Counted from the stretch's first letter, positions 50,806 to 61,213 are shown. The stretch: DNA of 64,000 nt from Psychrobacter sp. FDAARGOS_221 (GCF_002313155.2 NZ_NWFK02000001.1:2294001-2358000), one strand, 5' to 3'. Translations and numbers: made by a program. Notes: generated by a model from the sequence alone, not told the origin.

Positions 50806-50839
50806 ATGCTTAGCGCATTTATGTATATCAGTATGTTAA

Positions 50840-51619
50840 TTATTTATCCGTTAAATCATTATTGGCTAGGTTATTAACTGTGACATCACCTTGTTCTGCC
50901 ACATCCAGCTCTTCGTGTTGTAGCTCAACATCAAAGCTTTCTTTATGCGTATGCACTGACTTTTCAATCGCAATATCTTGCACCGCATAGGTTTCTTTTT
51001 TAATCATAGCCACTTCACGAGACAACATAACCTCAATTGGGCCTTCATCTAAAGCTATTTGTTCGCCATTGACTGTAATTGAGGTTGTATTATTTAATAC
51101 TGGTTCGATATGACGCACAATATCCGACTCATCGACATCCTGGCTTAACAGCTGTTTTGAGTCAGTATCATGGTATTGGGTCTCAATAACCAACACCTCT
51201 TCGGTGAGCTCTATTGGCACAGTGACCGTTTTAGTGCGGCGCTGCTTGCTGAGTTTGATTTGGCCAATGTTAAGACGTTCTTTATCGACTACCGCTCGTT
51301 CTTCTAATAGCTCTAGAGTATTTACCTCACCACTGTGTTGGCCAGTGTGTTGACCGGTTAGATTTGAGCGTGATTTTTGAATATCTGACTGCCGAAGGTT
51401 GGCATCATTGCTAACCAGCTTATTAGCTGTGCTGTCGCTATTAATATTTGAAGTGCTACTGCTAGTGCTTGAAGTACTGCTGATATTTGAGGTATGAGTT
51501 GAGCTGCTAGAGCCTAAGTTGGTGTCTACATAAGGCGAGGTTTCAACATGGTATCTAATGGTGCTGTTAGGCTGTCTGCTTAAGTTATTTGTGTTGGTAT
51601 TATTGTCGTTATTGGCCAT
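50840..51619 (-). CDS. DUF2382 (YsnF/AvaK) stress-type protein
   Basis: 259 residues from ATG 51619, where GGAGG lies 7 nt upstream; a longer reading to 51664 has no SD. N-terminal half is Ser/Thr/Asn-rich and probably unstructured. C-terminal half is the DUF2382 domain, recognised by LELLEERAVVDKERLNIGQI and the alternating charged repeats that follow. Such proteins are linked to stress in other bacteria, but no mechanism is known. Neighbour of a PRC-barrel paralogue on the same strand, separated by a terminator. Confidence 0.8.
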   Translation of the reverse strand: MANNDNNTNTNNLSRQPNSTIRYHVETSPYVDTNLGSSSSTHTSNISSTSSTSSSTSNINSDSTANKLVSNDANLRQSDIQKSRSNLTGQHTGQHSGEVNTLELLEERAVVDKERLNIGQIKLSKQRRTKTVTVPIELTEEVLVIETQYHDTDSKQLLSQDVDESDIVRHIEPVLNNTTSITVNGEQIALDEGPIEVMLSREVAMIKKETYAVQDIAIEKSVHTHKESFDVELQHEELDVAEQGDVTVNNLANNDLTDK

Positions 51620-51850
51620 GGGAATGCCTCCAATATGATGTGTTATTAACGATATTATGCTCAATATTTATGATATTGTGATTTCATCCTATCGTATTAG
51701 CGGATGTCTCACTGTATGCTTTACTTATAAATCAAGTTAATAAAGGCTTAATGGTTCAAGTAGCTATATCAATCATCTGTATCAATGTTCCATATCAATC
51801 ATTCATACCAGTGTAGTTATTTAACAACAGCATATAAAAGTAAAGCGCAT

Positions 51851-51877
51851 AAAAAAGCCAGAGTAAATACCCTGGCT
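51851..51877 (-). terminator. Terminator of the PRC-barrel/DUF2382 gene
   Basis: On the minus strand AGCCAG and CTGGCT pair around a 10-nt loop and are followed by TTTTT, 50 nt after the stop at 51927. Confidence 0.8.
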
Positions 51878-51926
51878 CTTTGCTAATTAAATTAGCGAAT
51901 TACAATTTAGTTATTAACTGTTCGAC

Positions 51927-52775
51927 TTACTTGCCGCGTGCAGCACGTACGTCATCAGCAGTAATGTCATCACGGTTTACGATATTACCTTCGCGGTCAA
52001 CAACGTTGCCATCATGGTCAACATCAAGCTCTTCACGCTGGATAGTTTCATGGATGGTTTGAGTGTGATGTTCAGTGGTTTTACCAACGTTGATCTCTTC
52101 AGTAACGTAAGTTTCTTTACCAACGCGAGCACGTTCTGCTTCTAGCTCTACTTGAATTGAGTCAGCACCTGCGTCATCACCAATTTTACGATCAGTACGA
52201 CGGTTAACATCAGTACGCTCAATGTGTGCATGCTCTTCTTCAAGATCCACATCTACTTTACGATCTTCAGTTACCACGTGCTTACCAACGCTTACTAGGC
52301 CAGCAACGATACGATCTTTATTTACTGTTAGACGTTCTTCTAGTAGCTCTAGCATATTTGGTGCGTTGTAGTAATCTTCTTTTAGCTCAACACGCTCTTG
52401 CTCTGGTACAGTGTCAGCAACGAATGCAGCACGGTCTTTCTTAGTTTGCTCTTCATAGCTGTAGTTATAATCATGATCATACTCTTCCATTGCTTCAACT
52501 TGTGCTTTGGTTAAGCTGTCGAAGAACACATCATCACCAACGATACGGGCAAGACCTGCTGGTACTAATACTTCTTTTGATGAAAACCAACCGCCAGCGT
52601 CAACGATTAAATAACGAATACGTGCAGTGGCTTCTTCTACTAAAGCGCCTTCTACATTACCGATTTTTTCTTCACCGGCGCCATAAGCATTTTTGCCAGT
52701 TGGATCAAAGTAATCATCACCAATTAGATCACGATGGTTTGATTGGATGTCTTTTAAACGAATTAGCTGACTCAT
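51927..52775 (-). CDS. PRC-barrel plus DUF2382 protein
   Basis: 282 residues. N-terminal PRC-barrel (about 1-95; RIRYLIVDAGGWFSSKEVLVP) and C-terminal DUF2382/YsnF domain (about 140-260; LELLEERLTVNKDRIVAGLV) with strongly alternating charge. No signal or membrane segment, so cytoplasmic. This domain pair is known from stress-induced proteins of Acinetobacter-like bacteria and cyanobacterial AvaK relatives. SD AAGGA before ATG. Long AT-rich upstream region suggests its own regulated promoter, which I cannot locate. Paralogue of the gene at 50840-51619. Confidence 0.88.
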   Translation of the reverse strand: MSQLIRLKDIQSNHRDLIGDDYFDPTGKNAYGAGEEKIGNVEGALVEEATARIRYLIVDAGGWFSSKEVLVPAGLARIVGDDVFFDSLTKAQVEAMEEYDHDYNYSYEEQTKKDRAAFVADTVPEQERVELKEDYYNAPNMLELLEERLTVNKDRIVAGLVSVGKHVVTEDRKVDVDLEEEHAHIERTDVNRRTDRKIGDDAGADSIQVELEAERARVGKETYVTEEINVGKTTEHHTQTIHETIQREELDVDHDGNVVDREGNIVNRDDITADDVRAARGK

Positions 52776-53265
52776 TATAATGTTCCTTTTATTAGTGAAT
52801 GTATTTGTAACTGTTTAACGAACTTTTTATCGGAAATTCTAATATTCAATCGATCATCAAGTTGAATAATCTATTTTCAAAAACCCATCCTCAAATTTAA
52901 TAACCCTCAAACTTAATAACAAATTGATTGTTATATTTAATATTTATAAATTCTTATTTTAAATTTCAGAAGAACTTTTAAATATCTAAAGTTAAAAATG
53001 AGGTTTTTGTTCCTTGCCTCGATGACTTGGTAACTAGACTAACAACTGGATTTGGTCTTTTATATAGTAAGCAGGTATCACTCTATTAAGGCGCGTAAAA
53101 TCATGTAATAGGGTGTAATTGAGCTAACATACCCCGTTATCAGCTTTACATTTCTTCACTATGATTAAGGCTTTTATTTATTGTATGGCACAAAAAAAAG
53201 GAGCCTCTCAATGAGAGACTCCCTTGTGACACTATGATGTCAGTTCGATGAAAGCTTAAATAAAC
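52776..53265. other. AT-rich region upstream of the PRC-barrel gene
   Basis: 490 nt without an ORF. Contains a 16-bp tandem direct repeat with one mismatch, CCTCAAATTTAATAAC / CCTCAAACTTAATAAC (52889-52904, 52905-52920), and the thiolase terminator at its right end. Confidence 0.6.
53192..53222 (-). terminator. Terminator of the thiolase gene
   Basis: On the minus strand GGAGTCTCTC pairs with GAGAGGCTCC around ATT (one G-U) and is followed by eight T, 43 nt after the stop. Confidence 0.92.
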
Positions 53266-54447
53266 TTAAGCCAGTTCAATGGCAACTGCAACCGCTTCAC
53301 CGCCGCCGATACATAGTGAGGCAACGCCTTTTTTGCCGCCAGTACGTTTTAGTGAGTTGATTAAAGTCACTAAGATACGAGCGCCAGAACAGCCAACAGG
53401 GTGACCTAGTGCACAAGCACCGCCTTCGATGTTTACTTTTTCATGTGGGATGTTTAGCTCGTCCATAGCAGCCATAGTCACCATAGCGAAAGCTTCGTTA
53501 ATTTCCCATAGATCGACATCGTCTACTGACCAACCGGCTTTATCCAATACTTTTTCGATTGAACCAATTGGTGCAATAGTGAACTCAGAAGGATGACGTG
53601 AGTGAGTCGCCGTTGAGATGATGCGTGCTTCAATATTGAAGCCTTTGTCTTTAGCTGTTTGCTCAGAAGTCACAACTACAGCTGCCGCACCATCAGAGAT
53701 AGAGCTGGCGTTGGCCGCAGTAATGGTACCGTCTTTAGCGAAAGCAGGACGAAGCGTTGGGATACGCTCAGCATTGGCTTTTGGCGGCTGACCATCGGTA
53801 TCAACAACCACTTCACCTTTACGGGTCTTAACGGTTACTGGTGTGATTTCGTCTTTGAAATGACCTTCTTTAATCGCAGTTAATGCACGGTTTAAAGACT
53901 CAATAGCAAAGTCGTCCATCTGCTCACGAGTATAGCCTTTTTCATCCGCCATTTCTTGGGCGAACTGACCCATTAGCTTGCCAGTATCGGCATCTTCAAG
54001 ACCGTCTAGGAACATGTGGTCTTTCACTTCTTTGTGACCCATGCGGAAGCCTTGACGTGCTTGTGGCAAGATGTAAGGTGCATTGGTCATCGATTCCATA
54101 CCACCTGCAACAATAATATCAGCGCTGCCAGCTTTAATTGCGTCATGGGCTTGCATCACTGCTTTAAGGCCTGAGCCACAAAGCTTGTTGATGGTCACTG
54201 CGCCAGTGCTGTCTGGGATACCTGCGTTACGCATGGCTTGACGGGCAGGGCCTTGGCCGATACCAGCAGTCAGAATACAACCCATGATAACTTCATCAAT
54301 CTCTTCTGGTTTAACGCCAGCACGCTCTACAGCTGCTTTGATAGCCGTTGCACCTAGAGTTGGTGAGGTTACACCTGCTAGATCACCTTGAAAGCCGCCC
54401 ATAGGGGTACGAGCGCCACTTACAATAACAATTGAATCTGATGACAT
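53266..54447 (-). CDS. Acetyl-CoA C-acetyltransferase (thiolase)
   Basis: 393 residues. Biosynthetic-type thiolase that condenses or splits acetoacetyl-CoA. Catalytic Cys90 (NKLCGSGLKAV), His349 (GHPVGCSG) and Cys379 (CIGGGEAVA) are all present. Length is right for the AtoB/PhaA group. No other ketone-body or polyhydroxyalkanoate genes are adjacent, so the pathway (fatty acid/ketone metabolism or PHB) cannot be decided. ATG with AAGGAT upstream. Own terminator. Gap of 105 nt from the upstream hom gene. Confidence 0.93.
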   Translation of the reverse strand: MSSDSIVIVSGARTPMGGFQGDLAGVTSPTLGATAIKAAVERAGVKPEEIDEVIMGCILTAGIGQGPARQAMRNAGIPDSTGAVTINKLCGSGLKAVMQAHDAIKAGSADIIVAGGMESMTNAPYILPQARQGFRMGHKEVKDHMFLDGLEDADTGKLMGQFAQEMADEKGYTREQMDDFAIESLNRALTAIKEGHFKDEITPVTVKTRKGEVVVDTDGQPPKANAERIPTLRPAFAKDGTITAANASSISDGAAAVVVTSEQTAKDKGFNIEARIISTATHSRHPSEFTIAPIGSIEKVLDKAGWSVDDVDLWEINEAFAMVTMAAMDELNIPHEKVNIEGGACALGHPVGCSGARILVTLINSLKRTGGKKGVASLCIGGGEAVAVAIELA

Positions 54448-54552
54448 AATTTTTATCCTTATCGTTGACAGGGTATTTAGGTTTAATGTATCGCAGTATG
54501 CCTTGGGTAAGGGTAACTGCGATTGTTGTGCTTAGAGCCAGTTATAAATCCT

Positions 54553-55899
54553 TTAATCTAGCTCATTAAGACGAATACGCACCACATCTGTCGTAATAGC
54601 ATCCAAAGCCTCAATCTTATTAATGGCGACATTCATCTGACTTTCAATAACTGGCAAGGTCAAAATGATAATTGGCACTTGCCCTTTTTGATGCGCAGGC
54701 TTTTGTAAGATGGCATCAATATTGATACCAGCATCACTTAGGATGCGGGTCACATCAGCTAACACACCTGGGGTATCAGTGGCTTGCAGGCGCAAATAGT
54801 AACCAGTCACCATTTGATCGGCTGGCAAGATAGGCGTGTCAGATAACTGATTTGGTATAAAGGCCAGGTGCGGGACATGATGGCCATCTTCGACTGTCAA
54901 TACACGTACTAAGTCCATCACGTCTGCCATAACGGCTGAGGCAGTCGCACCAGCACCGGCGCCATCGCCATAATATAGGGTCTGACCCAGAGGATGTGAG
55001 TTGACCAGTACCGCATTTCTAACGCCGTTTACATTGGCCAGTAGCTTGTCTTCTGGGATAAGGGTTGGATGGACACGCAGCTCAATGCCAGTTGCTTTTT
55101 TGTCCACGCCATTATCTGTAGCGTCAGACTGATCGTCATAACGACGCACCGCAAAGCCCAAATGCTTAATACGATAGCCCAGCTCTTCGGCATAGGTCAC
55201 ATCTTGCAAGGTGATATTGGTAATGCCTTCACAGTAGACTTTGTCAAACTGAAGCGGAATACCAAAAGCAATAGATGCCAGCAGTGTTAATTTATGCGCT
55301 GCATCAATGCCTTCCACATCAAAGGTAGGATCCGCTTCTGCATAGCCTAGAGCTTGCGCTTCGGCCAATACATCATCAAAGTCGCGGCCTTTATCACGCA
55401 TCTCAGACATAATAAAGTTGCCAGTACCGTTAATAATACCGGTGAGCCAATCGACTTTGTTGGCGGCAAGCGCTTCGCGCATCACTTTAATAATAGGGAT
55501 GCCACCAGCGACCGCGGCTTCATAGGCGACATGGACTTGATGCTCATCGGCTAAGGCAAAGATTTCATTGCCATGCTCAGCAAGTAAGGCTTTGTTGGCG
55601 GTGACCACATGTTTGCCATTTTTGATGGCATGGGTAATCACGTCCTTGGCAACGGTCAATCCACCAATCACTTCAACCACAATATCTACATCATCACTTT
55701 CGGCAATGGCCATCAAATCACTGCTTTGTTTGATCGCAGGATCAATATCATCACGCTGACGGCGGGTGCCGACTTGGGTGATGACAATATTGTGGCCGCT
55801 GCGTCTTTTTAATTCTAATAAGTTATCTTTTAAAAGGTCTAAGACACCTGTGCCCACAGTGCCTAGTCCTAATATAGCCAGTCTAATAGATTTACTCAC
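54553..55899 (-). CDS. hom: Homoserine dehydrogenase
   Basis: 448 residues. Reduces aspartate semialdehyde to homoserine, the branch point for threonine and methionine synthesis. N-terminal Rossmann motif LGLGTVGTGVLDLL (about 11-24), catalytic region GIINGTGNFIMSEM, and a C-terminal ACT domain (TPGVLADVTRILSDAGINID) that usually gives threonine feedback control. Monofunctional; no aspartokinase fused. Start is GTG with GAGGA 5 nt upstream. thrC, its frequent downstream partner, is not here. Confidence 0.96.
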   Translation of the reverse strand: MSKSIRLAILGLGTVGTGVLDLLKDNLLELKRRSGHNIVITQVGTRRQRDDIDPAIKQSSDLMAIAESDDVDIVVEVIGGLTVAKDVITHAIKNGKHVVTANKALLAEHGNEIFALADEHQVHVAYEAAVAGGIPIIKVMREALAANKVDWLTGIINGTGNFIMSEMRDKGRDFDDVLAEAQALGYAEADPTFDVEGIDAAHKLTLLASIAFGIPLQFDKVYCEGITNITLQDVTYAEELGYRIKHLGFAVRRYDDQSDATDNGVDKKATGIELRVHPTLIPEDKLLANVNGVRNAVLVNSHPLGQTLYYGDGAGAGATASAVMADVMDLVRVLTVEDGHHVPHLAFIPNQLSDTPILPADQMVTGYYLRLQATDTPGVLADVTRILSDAGINIDAILQKPAHQKGQVPIIILTLPVIESQMNVAINKIEALDAITTDVVRIRLNELD

Positions 55900-56123
55900 G
55901 GTATCCTCAGTTATGTTATTAAGCTTTATATCGGGTATGAAAGCTATCCAGTATTAAATATAAAGTATTAAAATAGTTAGAAATTCTGATTTAAACAAAT
56001 CATAGACAGAGCAAACAGCAACCGGTCAAATATTGAACGCCCCCGGTTTTTACATCGTATTTATATTAGCAGTCATTGCAAGATGAATAAAGTATTAACT
56101 GACTCGATTAAGCTAACCTATAA

Positions 56124-56158
56124 AGCCTGATATCAACCCATTTGGGCGGACATCAGGC
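56124..56158 (-). terminator. Possible terminator of the DsbC-like gene
   Basis: GCCTGAT (56124-56130) and ATCAGGC (56152-56158) form a 7-bp stem, 33 nt after the stop. Only TTTA follows on the minus strand, so it may be weak. Confidence 0.5.
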
Positions 56159-56190
56159 CAGTTCTTGTCTGTCTCTATATGACTTATGTT

Positions 56191-57012
56191 TTACTGCTGG
56201 TTGGCAATGGCTGCTTTTGCCAATTCCTTGGCAGGTAAATAGCCCCCAATTTGATAGCCAGATTCGGTAAAGATAGCAGGTGTACCAGACACACCCAAGC
56301 GTCTACCCAGCTCAATGTGTGATTGCACAGGGCTGTCACAGGTTGGTGCAGACAGTGCTTGACCAGACTTAGCTTTGTCCATCGCGGCAATACGATCTTC
56401 GCTACACCAAATGCTGTTCATTTTTGGAATACTGGCTTCGCTACGTGGCCAAGCCAAATAACGTACTTCGATGCCTTGCGCATTAATGTCAGCCATCTCT
56501 GAATGCAGCTTGGTGCAATAAGGGCAGTCAGCATCGGTAAAGGCATAGACCACGGCTTTGGTGTCACCTTTGGCAGGATAAATAATCAGCTCGTCTTTAT
56601 CGACGGCAGCCAACTCCTCTTTGGCAATATCAGCGACCAAGTCAGAGCGTATATCTACCGGTTGTGCTTGACCAATCTCAATAATTTGACCCTGAACAAC
56701 GTAGCGGCCTTGCTTGTCACTAAAAAAGTCAGGCATGCCATCAGCAGTTACCCAGTACATACCTTCCATTTTGGTTGGAATAGCAGATAAGATTTTTTGC
56801 TCGTAACCTGAGGCTTTGAAGTTGGCTTCTAGTGCAGCAACCACTTCAGGATCAGATTGCCCATCTGTGCTAACTGCAGCGGCTTTAGTTGAGCTGGTCG
56901 ACGCACTGGTGTTGGATTCAGTATTGGGGCTGTTACAGCCAATCAAAACGCTGCTGATAGAAAAGGTTATTAAAAAAGTTTTTAACATTTTGTGTTTGGT
57001 GTAACCAGTCAT
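56191..57012 (-). CDS. dsbC: DsbC-like disulfide isomerase, predicted lipoprotein
   Basis: 273 residues from ATG 57012 (AAGGA 7 nt upstream); an in-frame TTG nine codons upstream overlaps the SD. Signal ends in VLIGC, a lipobox with Cys26, so it would be membrane-anchored, whereas E. coli DsbC is soluble. N-terminal dimerisation part, then the thioredoxin-fold catalytic domain with CPYC in AFTDADCPYCTKLHSEM and the cis-proline GTPAIF. Two further cysteines (IWCSED and PTCDS) match the structural pair of DsbC. Shuffles disulfides in the periplasm; kept reduced by DsbD at 32938. Confidence 0.9.
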   Translation of the reverse strand: MTGYTKHKMLKTFLITFSISSVLIGCNSPNTESNTSASTSSTKAAAVSTDGQSDPEVVAALEANFKASGYEQKILSAIPTKMEGMYWVTADGMPDFFSDKQGRYVVQGQIIEIGQAQPVDIRSDLVADIAKEELAAVDKDELIIYPAKGDTKAVVYAFTDADCPYCTKLHSEMADINAQGIEVRYLAWPRSEASIPKMNSIWCSEDRIAAMDKAKSGQALSAPTCDSPVQSHIELGRRLGVSGTPAIFTESGYQIGGYLPAKELAKAAIANQQ

Positions 57013-57039
57013 TGTGTGTCCTTTAAGATAAGCTTTCAA

Positions 57040-57378
57040 AGTATAGATAAGATGATAAGTAAATTAAGATAGTTAACTTCCCAATCTATTAACTAGATAT
57101 TCAGTTTATACTTGAGATAGTACCTTTTATAGTTATTTAGTTTATTATTGCCAAGTGTAGCATATTCTTTTTCCAGTAGTATTAAGGTCTGAGAAATTCT
57201 GATAACACGGTTATATTATTAAGAGTGGCTGATCTAGGGTGAAAAATACAGACTTTAATTGGAACATAAAAAAACAGCTACCAAGAAGGTAGCTGTTAAT
57301 CAGAGATCATAAGCTAAATATTTTTCTATAGGGATTACAGGAAATTCCAAGTTGTTATAAGTATTTCTATTGTCATCA
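57040..57378. other. Region between MliC-like and DsbC-like genes
   Basis: 339 nt, AT-rich, no ORF. It holds the terminator at 57267-57297 and presumably the dsbC-like promoter. Confidence 0.45.
57267..57297 (-). terminator. Terminator of the MliC-like gene
   Basis: AACAGCTACC and GGTAGCTGTT pair perfectly around AAGAA. On the minus strand a T-run of seven follows. Confidence 0.9.
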
Positions 57379-57801
57379 TTATAGCGTACAGTTTGCTGTG
57401 TACTGATTACCATCTTCCCATTGAATAGAAAATACAGCATAGTCTGCTTTTGTGTGCCAGCCTATAGTTGCATTTGGATTCAATTCATCTACATATAGTG
57501 CACCAGAACCTGAAACTTGACGATATAAGGTCAAGGGTTGGTTGTCTAGTTCTACATCAGGAAAGCTTGCTTTCATACGTACTACAGAGCTATTAGCATA
57601 ATCAACAACAACATTACCGCTATTATCACAAGTATAATTAATCGGTGTCATAACTTGAGTGCTATGAGGCGATCTTTTCTCATAAGTGTTAGGAATGCTG
57701 TCAGCATCATATACTCTACTACTGCCAATACCACCCGATGTACATGAAGTTATTAGTGCGATAGTAGGTAACAGGATTAAAAATTTTGTTGAGAACTTCA
57801 T
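57379..57801 (-). CDS. MliC-like lipoprotein (C-type lysozyme inhibitor family)
   Basis: 140 residues. Signal ends LITSC, a lipobox. The mature part has the MliC pattern: YTCDNSGNVVVDYAN, a central SGSGALYVDE (the conserved Ser-Gly loop that enters the lysozyme active site in relatives) and a C-terminal cysteine (YTANC) that would pair with the first. Likely guards the envelope against host or protist lysozyme; this is inferred from the family. AGAGG SD upstream of ATG. Single gene in an AT-rich area. Confidence 0.78.
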   Translation of the reverse strand: MKFSTKFLILLPTIALITSCTSGGIGSSRVYDADSIPNTYEKRSPHSTQVMTPINYTCDNSGNVVVDYANSSVVRMKASFPDVELDNQPLTLYRQVSGSGALYVDELNPNATIGWHTKADYAVFSIQWEDGNQYTANCTL

Positions 57802-58465
57802 TATTTCTGCCTCTTAGAGTCGTAAGTTATGAATAGATTGAAAATTTATACTGCTAACTTGTTATTGGGGCTATCCTAATAACAATTCTAAAATAAGATA
57901 TTTCAAATATTTTTGAAAGTCTTTGATAATTATATACACAAAAAACATACTGGATATTCAATAAATTTTTTCGTTAAGATTTATATTAGTAGTTATTGAA
58001 GTCAATATAAAACCTATATTAGCTGTCCTAGAAACTGATTCCAACTCTGTTTAACCCATTTTTAATGCACTTAAATTCGACTTTGGGACACTGTGATTAA
58101 AACGTCACTCAGATTTCTTTAAATAAAAAAGTGAGTGCTTTTTTACAGACAGTTAAAATTACTCAAATGCTGTTTAACCTAACTCGAGAAGCTTTCTATT
58201 ATATTAATATGATTTTATGATTAACGAAAGTTTCAAAGTGATTAATACGATATTGAGCGGTTTTAGTATATAGAAGTAATAACCACCTTGGAGTCTTATT
58301 GATAGCATTCAAACTTGCTGCAATTCTCACTGTAGAACTTTCAATAAGTGATTCAATTAGCTTATTTTGTTTATACTAATTGACTTTTCTCATTATGTTA
58401 TCCTGAATATTTTCATTTATCTAGGGCGACTTCAAACATCACAAACCTCTAGTCCAGCATAAAGC
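57802..58465. other. Gene-free AT-rich region
   Basis: 664 nt with no ORF, tRNA or clear hairpin. Composition is more AT-rich than the flanks. It may contain decayed sequence, but no recognisable remnant was found. Confidence 0.5.
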
Positions 58466-60952
58466 TTATTTGGTTGCACGTGGCGGCAGGCCGGTATGCT
58501 GGGTCTGGAAGTTGCCTTTTTTGACCTGCTTGCCTTGTGAACGCTTGTTGGTTGCCGATTTGCCAGCCGATGCAGATTTGTTTCTACGCTTCGCTGAATC
58601 TGAGCCAACACGGCTGTTCTTTTTACGCGCCGATTGATAGGTATCCTGACTGTCTCTACCTTCAAGACGCGCATTAAATGGCGGAATCAAACAGTGACGC
58701 GCGGTACCAATTAAGTCTTCACGACCTAAGCGTTTAAGCGCAGCACGTAGCATGGCCCAGTTTTTAGGATCATGATAGCGTAAGAAAGCTTTATGCAATT
58801 TACGCTGCTTGCCTGATTTGACAATCTCAACATCACCACCTTCACGCGTCACCTTGTGCAGCGGGTCTTTATGGGTGTGATACATGGTCGTTGCTGTCGC
58901 CATTGGGCTTGGGTAGAAAGCCTGTACTTGGTCGGTTCTAAAGTCATTACGCTTTAGCCACAGCGCCAGATTCATCATGTCTTCATCAGTGGTGCCTGGA
59001 TGCGCGGCGATAAAGTAAGGAATCAAATACTGCTCTTTGCCAGCTTCTTGACTGTACTGCTCAAACATTTGTTTGAACTTGTCATACGAGCCCATGCCGG
59101 GTTTCATCATTTTTGATAGCACGTTGGTTTCAGAGTGCTCAGGCGCAATTTTCAGATAGCCACCCACGTGATGGGTGACCAACTCTTTGACATATTCTGG
59201 ATCTTTTACTGCCAAGTCGTAACGTAGACCGGAGGCAATTAAGATCTTCTTAATGCCTTTGATATCACGTGCTTTACGATACAGTTTGGTCAAATTACTG
59301 TGATCGGTAATGAGGTTTTCACAGATATCTGGATAGACGCAAGAGGGCTTACGGCAATGCTTTTCAATCTTCTCATCTTTACAGCTGAGGCGATACATAT
59401 TAGCGGTCGGACCACCCAAATCTGAAATCACACCGGTAAAGTTTGGCGCGGTATCACGAATGGCTTCCACTTCGCGCAAGATAGACTCTTCTGAGCGGTT
59501 TTGAATGATACGGCCTTCATGCTCAGTGATAGAGCAGAAGGTACAGCCGCCAAAACAGCCGCGCATGATATTGACCGAAAACTTGATCATATCAAATGCT
59601 GGAATACGCGCATCGCCATAGCTTGGATGCGGCACACGGGCATAAGGCAGGTCAAACACATAATCCATTTCTTCCGTTGATAACGGAATCGGTGGCGGGT
59701 TTAACCACACATCAATATCAGTGCGAGAGTTACCGCCACCTGTGCCGTGCCGTTGTACTAAAGCACGCGCATTACCTGGGTTGGTTTCCAAGTGCAAAAT
59801 ACGGTTGGCATGCGCATACAGTACCGGATCTGATTTAACTTGTTCATAATCAGGTAAGCGAATGACGGTTTTTTCACGTGGTGGCAGCTTTAGTTTGTGC
59901 TTACGTGCTGATTTGCGCGCTTCAGTTTTTTCATTTTCTTTGGCATCAGCTTGTTGTGAGTCTGTGTCTTCAAGACCGACCATCTTCACCACTTGCACAT
60001 CGTCGTTGACTTGGTCGGCGTTGATGACTTTGTTGTCCACTTTTTCAGCGACAAAGCCTTTATATTGACGCTCCATGGCTGATAAGCTTTCGGTTACTTT
60101 GCTCTCAGTGTTGCCTTTTTCTTTTTCAATGGAGCAGCTGTCTAAGTCTTCGGTCATCACGTAGGGGTTGATAATCGGGTCAACACGTCCAACAGTGTCC
60201 ACATCGTTACTGGCCACTTCAACCATATCCGCTTTCCAGTGACGACGTGATGGCGTTAATAAGTAAGCCGTCCCACGCAAATCACTCATCTGCTCAAAGG
60301 TATACCCCTTTGACAAGCCATGCACCAAGTCCACAATGGCGCGCTCAGCATTACCATAGGTCAGCACATCGGCACGACTGTCGAGCAAAATACTGCGGCG
60401 CACTTTATCTGACCAATAATCATAATGGGCGATACGGCGCAGACTGCCTTCGATGCCACCTAGAATAATCGGCACATCGGGATACGCTTCACGGCAACGC
60501 TGACTGTACACAATCGCCGCACGATCGGGACGCTTGTCAGGCGCATTATTTGGCGAGTAGGCATCATCACTGCGAATACGGCGATCAGCGGTATAGCGGT
60601 TAATCATGCTGTCCATATTACCGGCGGTCACGCCATAGGCGTATACTGGCTTGCCCAGTTCCATGAACGCATCTTTACTGGTCCAATCCGGCTGAGCAAT
60701 GATACCAACACGGAAGCCTTGAGCTTCTAATAGGCGACCAATAATCGCCATACCAAAGCTTGGATGGTCGACATAGGCGTCGCCTGAGACAATAATCACA
60801 TCACAAGCATCCCAGCCCAGCTCGTCCATTTCGGCACGGCTCATCGGCAAGAAAGGGGCAGGATCGTAGCAACTTGCCCAGTGCTTATCGTAGTCGTATA
60901 AAGGAGTCACGCCTTGTTTAAAGGCAGTGCGGGCGATGGTTTCAGCAGACAT
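58466..60952 (-). CDS. ygiQ: YgiQ family radical SAM protein
   Basis: 828 residues. N-terminal cobalamin-type region (about 1-200) followed by a radical SAM domain with CFGGCTFC (three cysteines binding the [4Fe-4S] cluster). Additional cysteine block [13 protein letters not shown] lies after it. The substrate is not established. Compared with usual YgiQ (about 700-750) there is a charged insertion near residues 270-355 and a basic Ser/Lys/Arg tail at the C-terminus. No SD is evident before ATG. Stands alone. Confidence 0.88.
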   Translation of the reverse strand: MSAETIARTAFKQGVTPLYDYDKHWASCYDPAPFLPMSRAEMDELGWDACDVIIVSGDAYVDHPSFGMAIIGRLLEAQGFRVGIIAQPDWTSKDAFMELGKPVYAYGVTAGNMDSMINRYTADRRIRSDDAYSPNNAPDKRPDRAAIVYSQRCREAYPDVPIILGGIEGSLRRIAHYDYWSDKVRRSILLDSRADVLTYGNAERAIVDLVHGLSKGYTFEQMSDLRGTAYLLTPSRRHWKADMVEVASNDVDTVGRVDPIINPYVMTEDLDSCSIEKEKGNTESKVTESLSAMERQYKGFVAEKVDNKVINADQVNDDVQVVKMVGLEDTDSQQADAKENEKTEARKSARKHKLKLPPREKTVIRLPDYEQVKSDPVLYAHANRILHLETNPGNARALVQRHGTGGGNSRTDIDVWLNPPPIPLSTEEMDYVFDLPYARVPHPSYGDARIPAFDMIKFSVNIMRGCFGGCTFCSITEHEGRIIQNRSEESILREVEAIRDTAPNFTGVISDLGGPTANMYRLSCKDEKIEKHCRKPSCVYPDICENLITDHSNLTKLYRKARDIKGIKKILIASGLRYDLAVKDPEYVKELVTHHVGGYLKIAPEHSETNVLSKMMKPGMGSYDKFKQMFEQYSQEAGKEQYLIPYFIAAHPGTTDEDMMNLALWLKRNDFRTDQVQAFYPSPMATATTMYHTHKDPLHKVTREGGDVEIVKSGKQRKLHKAFLRYHDPKNWAMLRAALKRLGREDLIGTARHCLIPPFNARLEGRDSQDTYQSARKKNSRVGSDSAKRRNKSASAGKSATNKRSQGKQVKKGNFQTQHTGLPPRATK

Positions 60953-61133
60953 GGAAATAACCTAGGTAATAATTGAAATAAACAAAAGAGAGTAATAGAA
61001 GTCGAACAGACAAAGAGAAAAGAGAGGTGATATAAAATATCGCTCATTTTACCATGAATCACCCTCAAGTTGGGCGTTATCTGTAACTGTTGATTGCGGA
61101 GCTGATCCCGCTTTTCGCTTGTATCTGCTTTGC

Positions 61134-61213
61134 TCATGGCGTGCGGACTATCGTGGCTAAGTGCATTGCTGTTACCTCGACACTGCCCCTAGCCACAGTC
61201 CGCATCGCCATGA
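61134..61213. repeat. 80-nt imperfect inverted repeat
   Basis: TCATGGCGTGCGGACTATCGTGGCTA-type left arm (61134-61159; TCATGGCG, TGCGGACT, GTGGCTA blocks) pairs with 61190-61213 (TAGCCAC, AGTCCGCA, CGCCATGA) except for a small bulge, around a 30-nt loop. Not followed by a T-run. Function unknown. Confidence 0.75.

Noticed and set aside
57802..58465. Possible decayed insertion sequence
   Set aside because: AT-rich and gene-free, but no inverted ends, target duplication or transposase fragment could be recognised.
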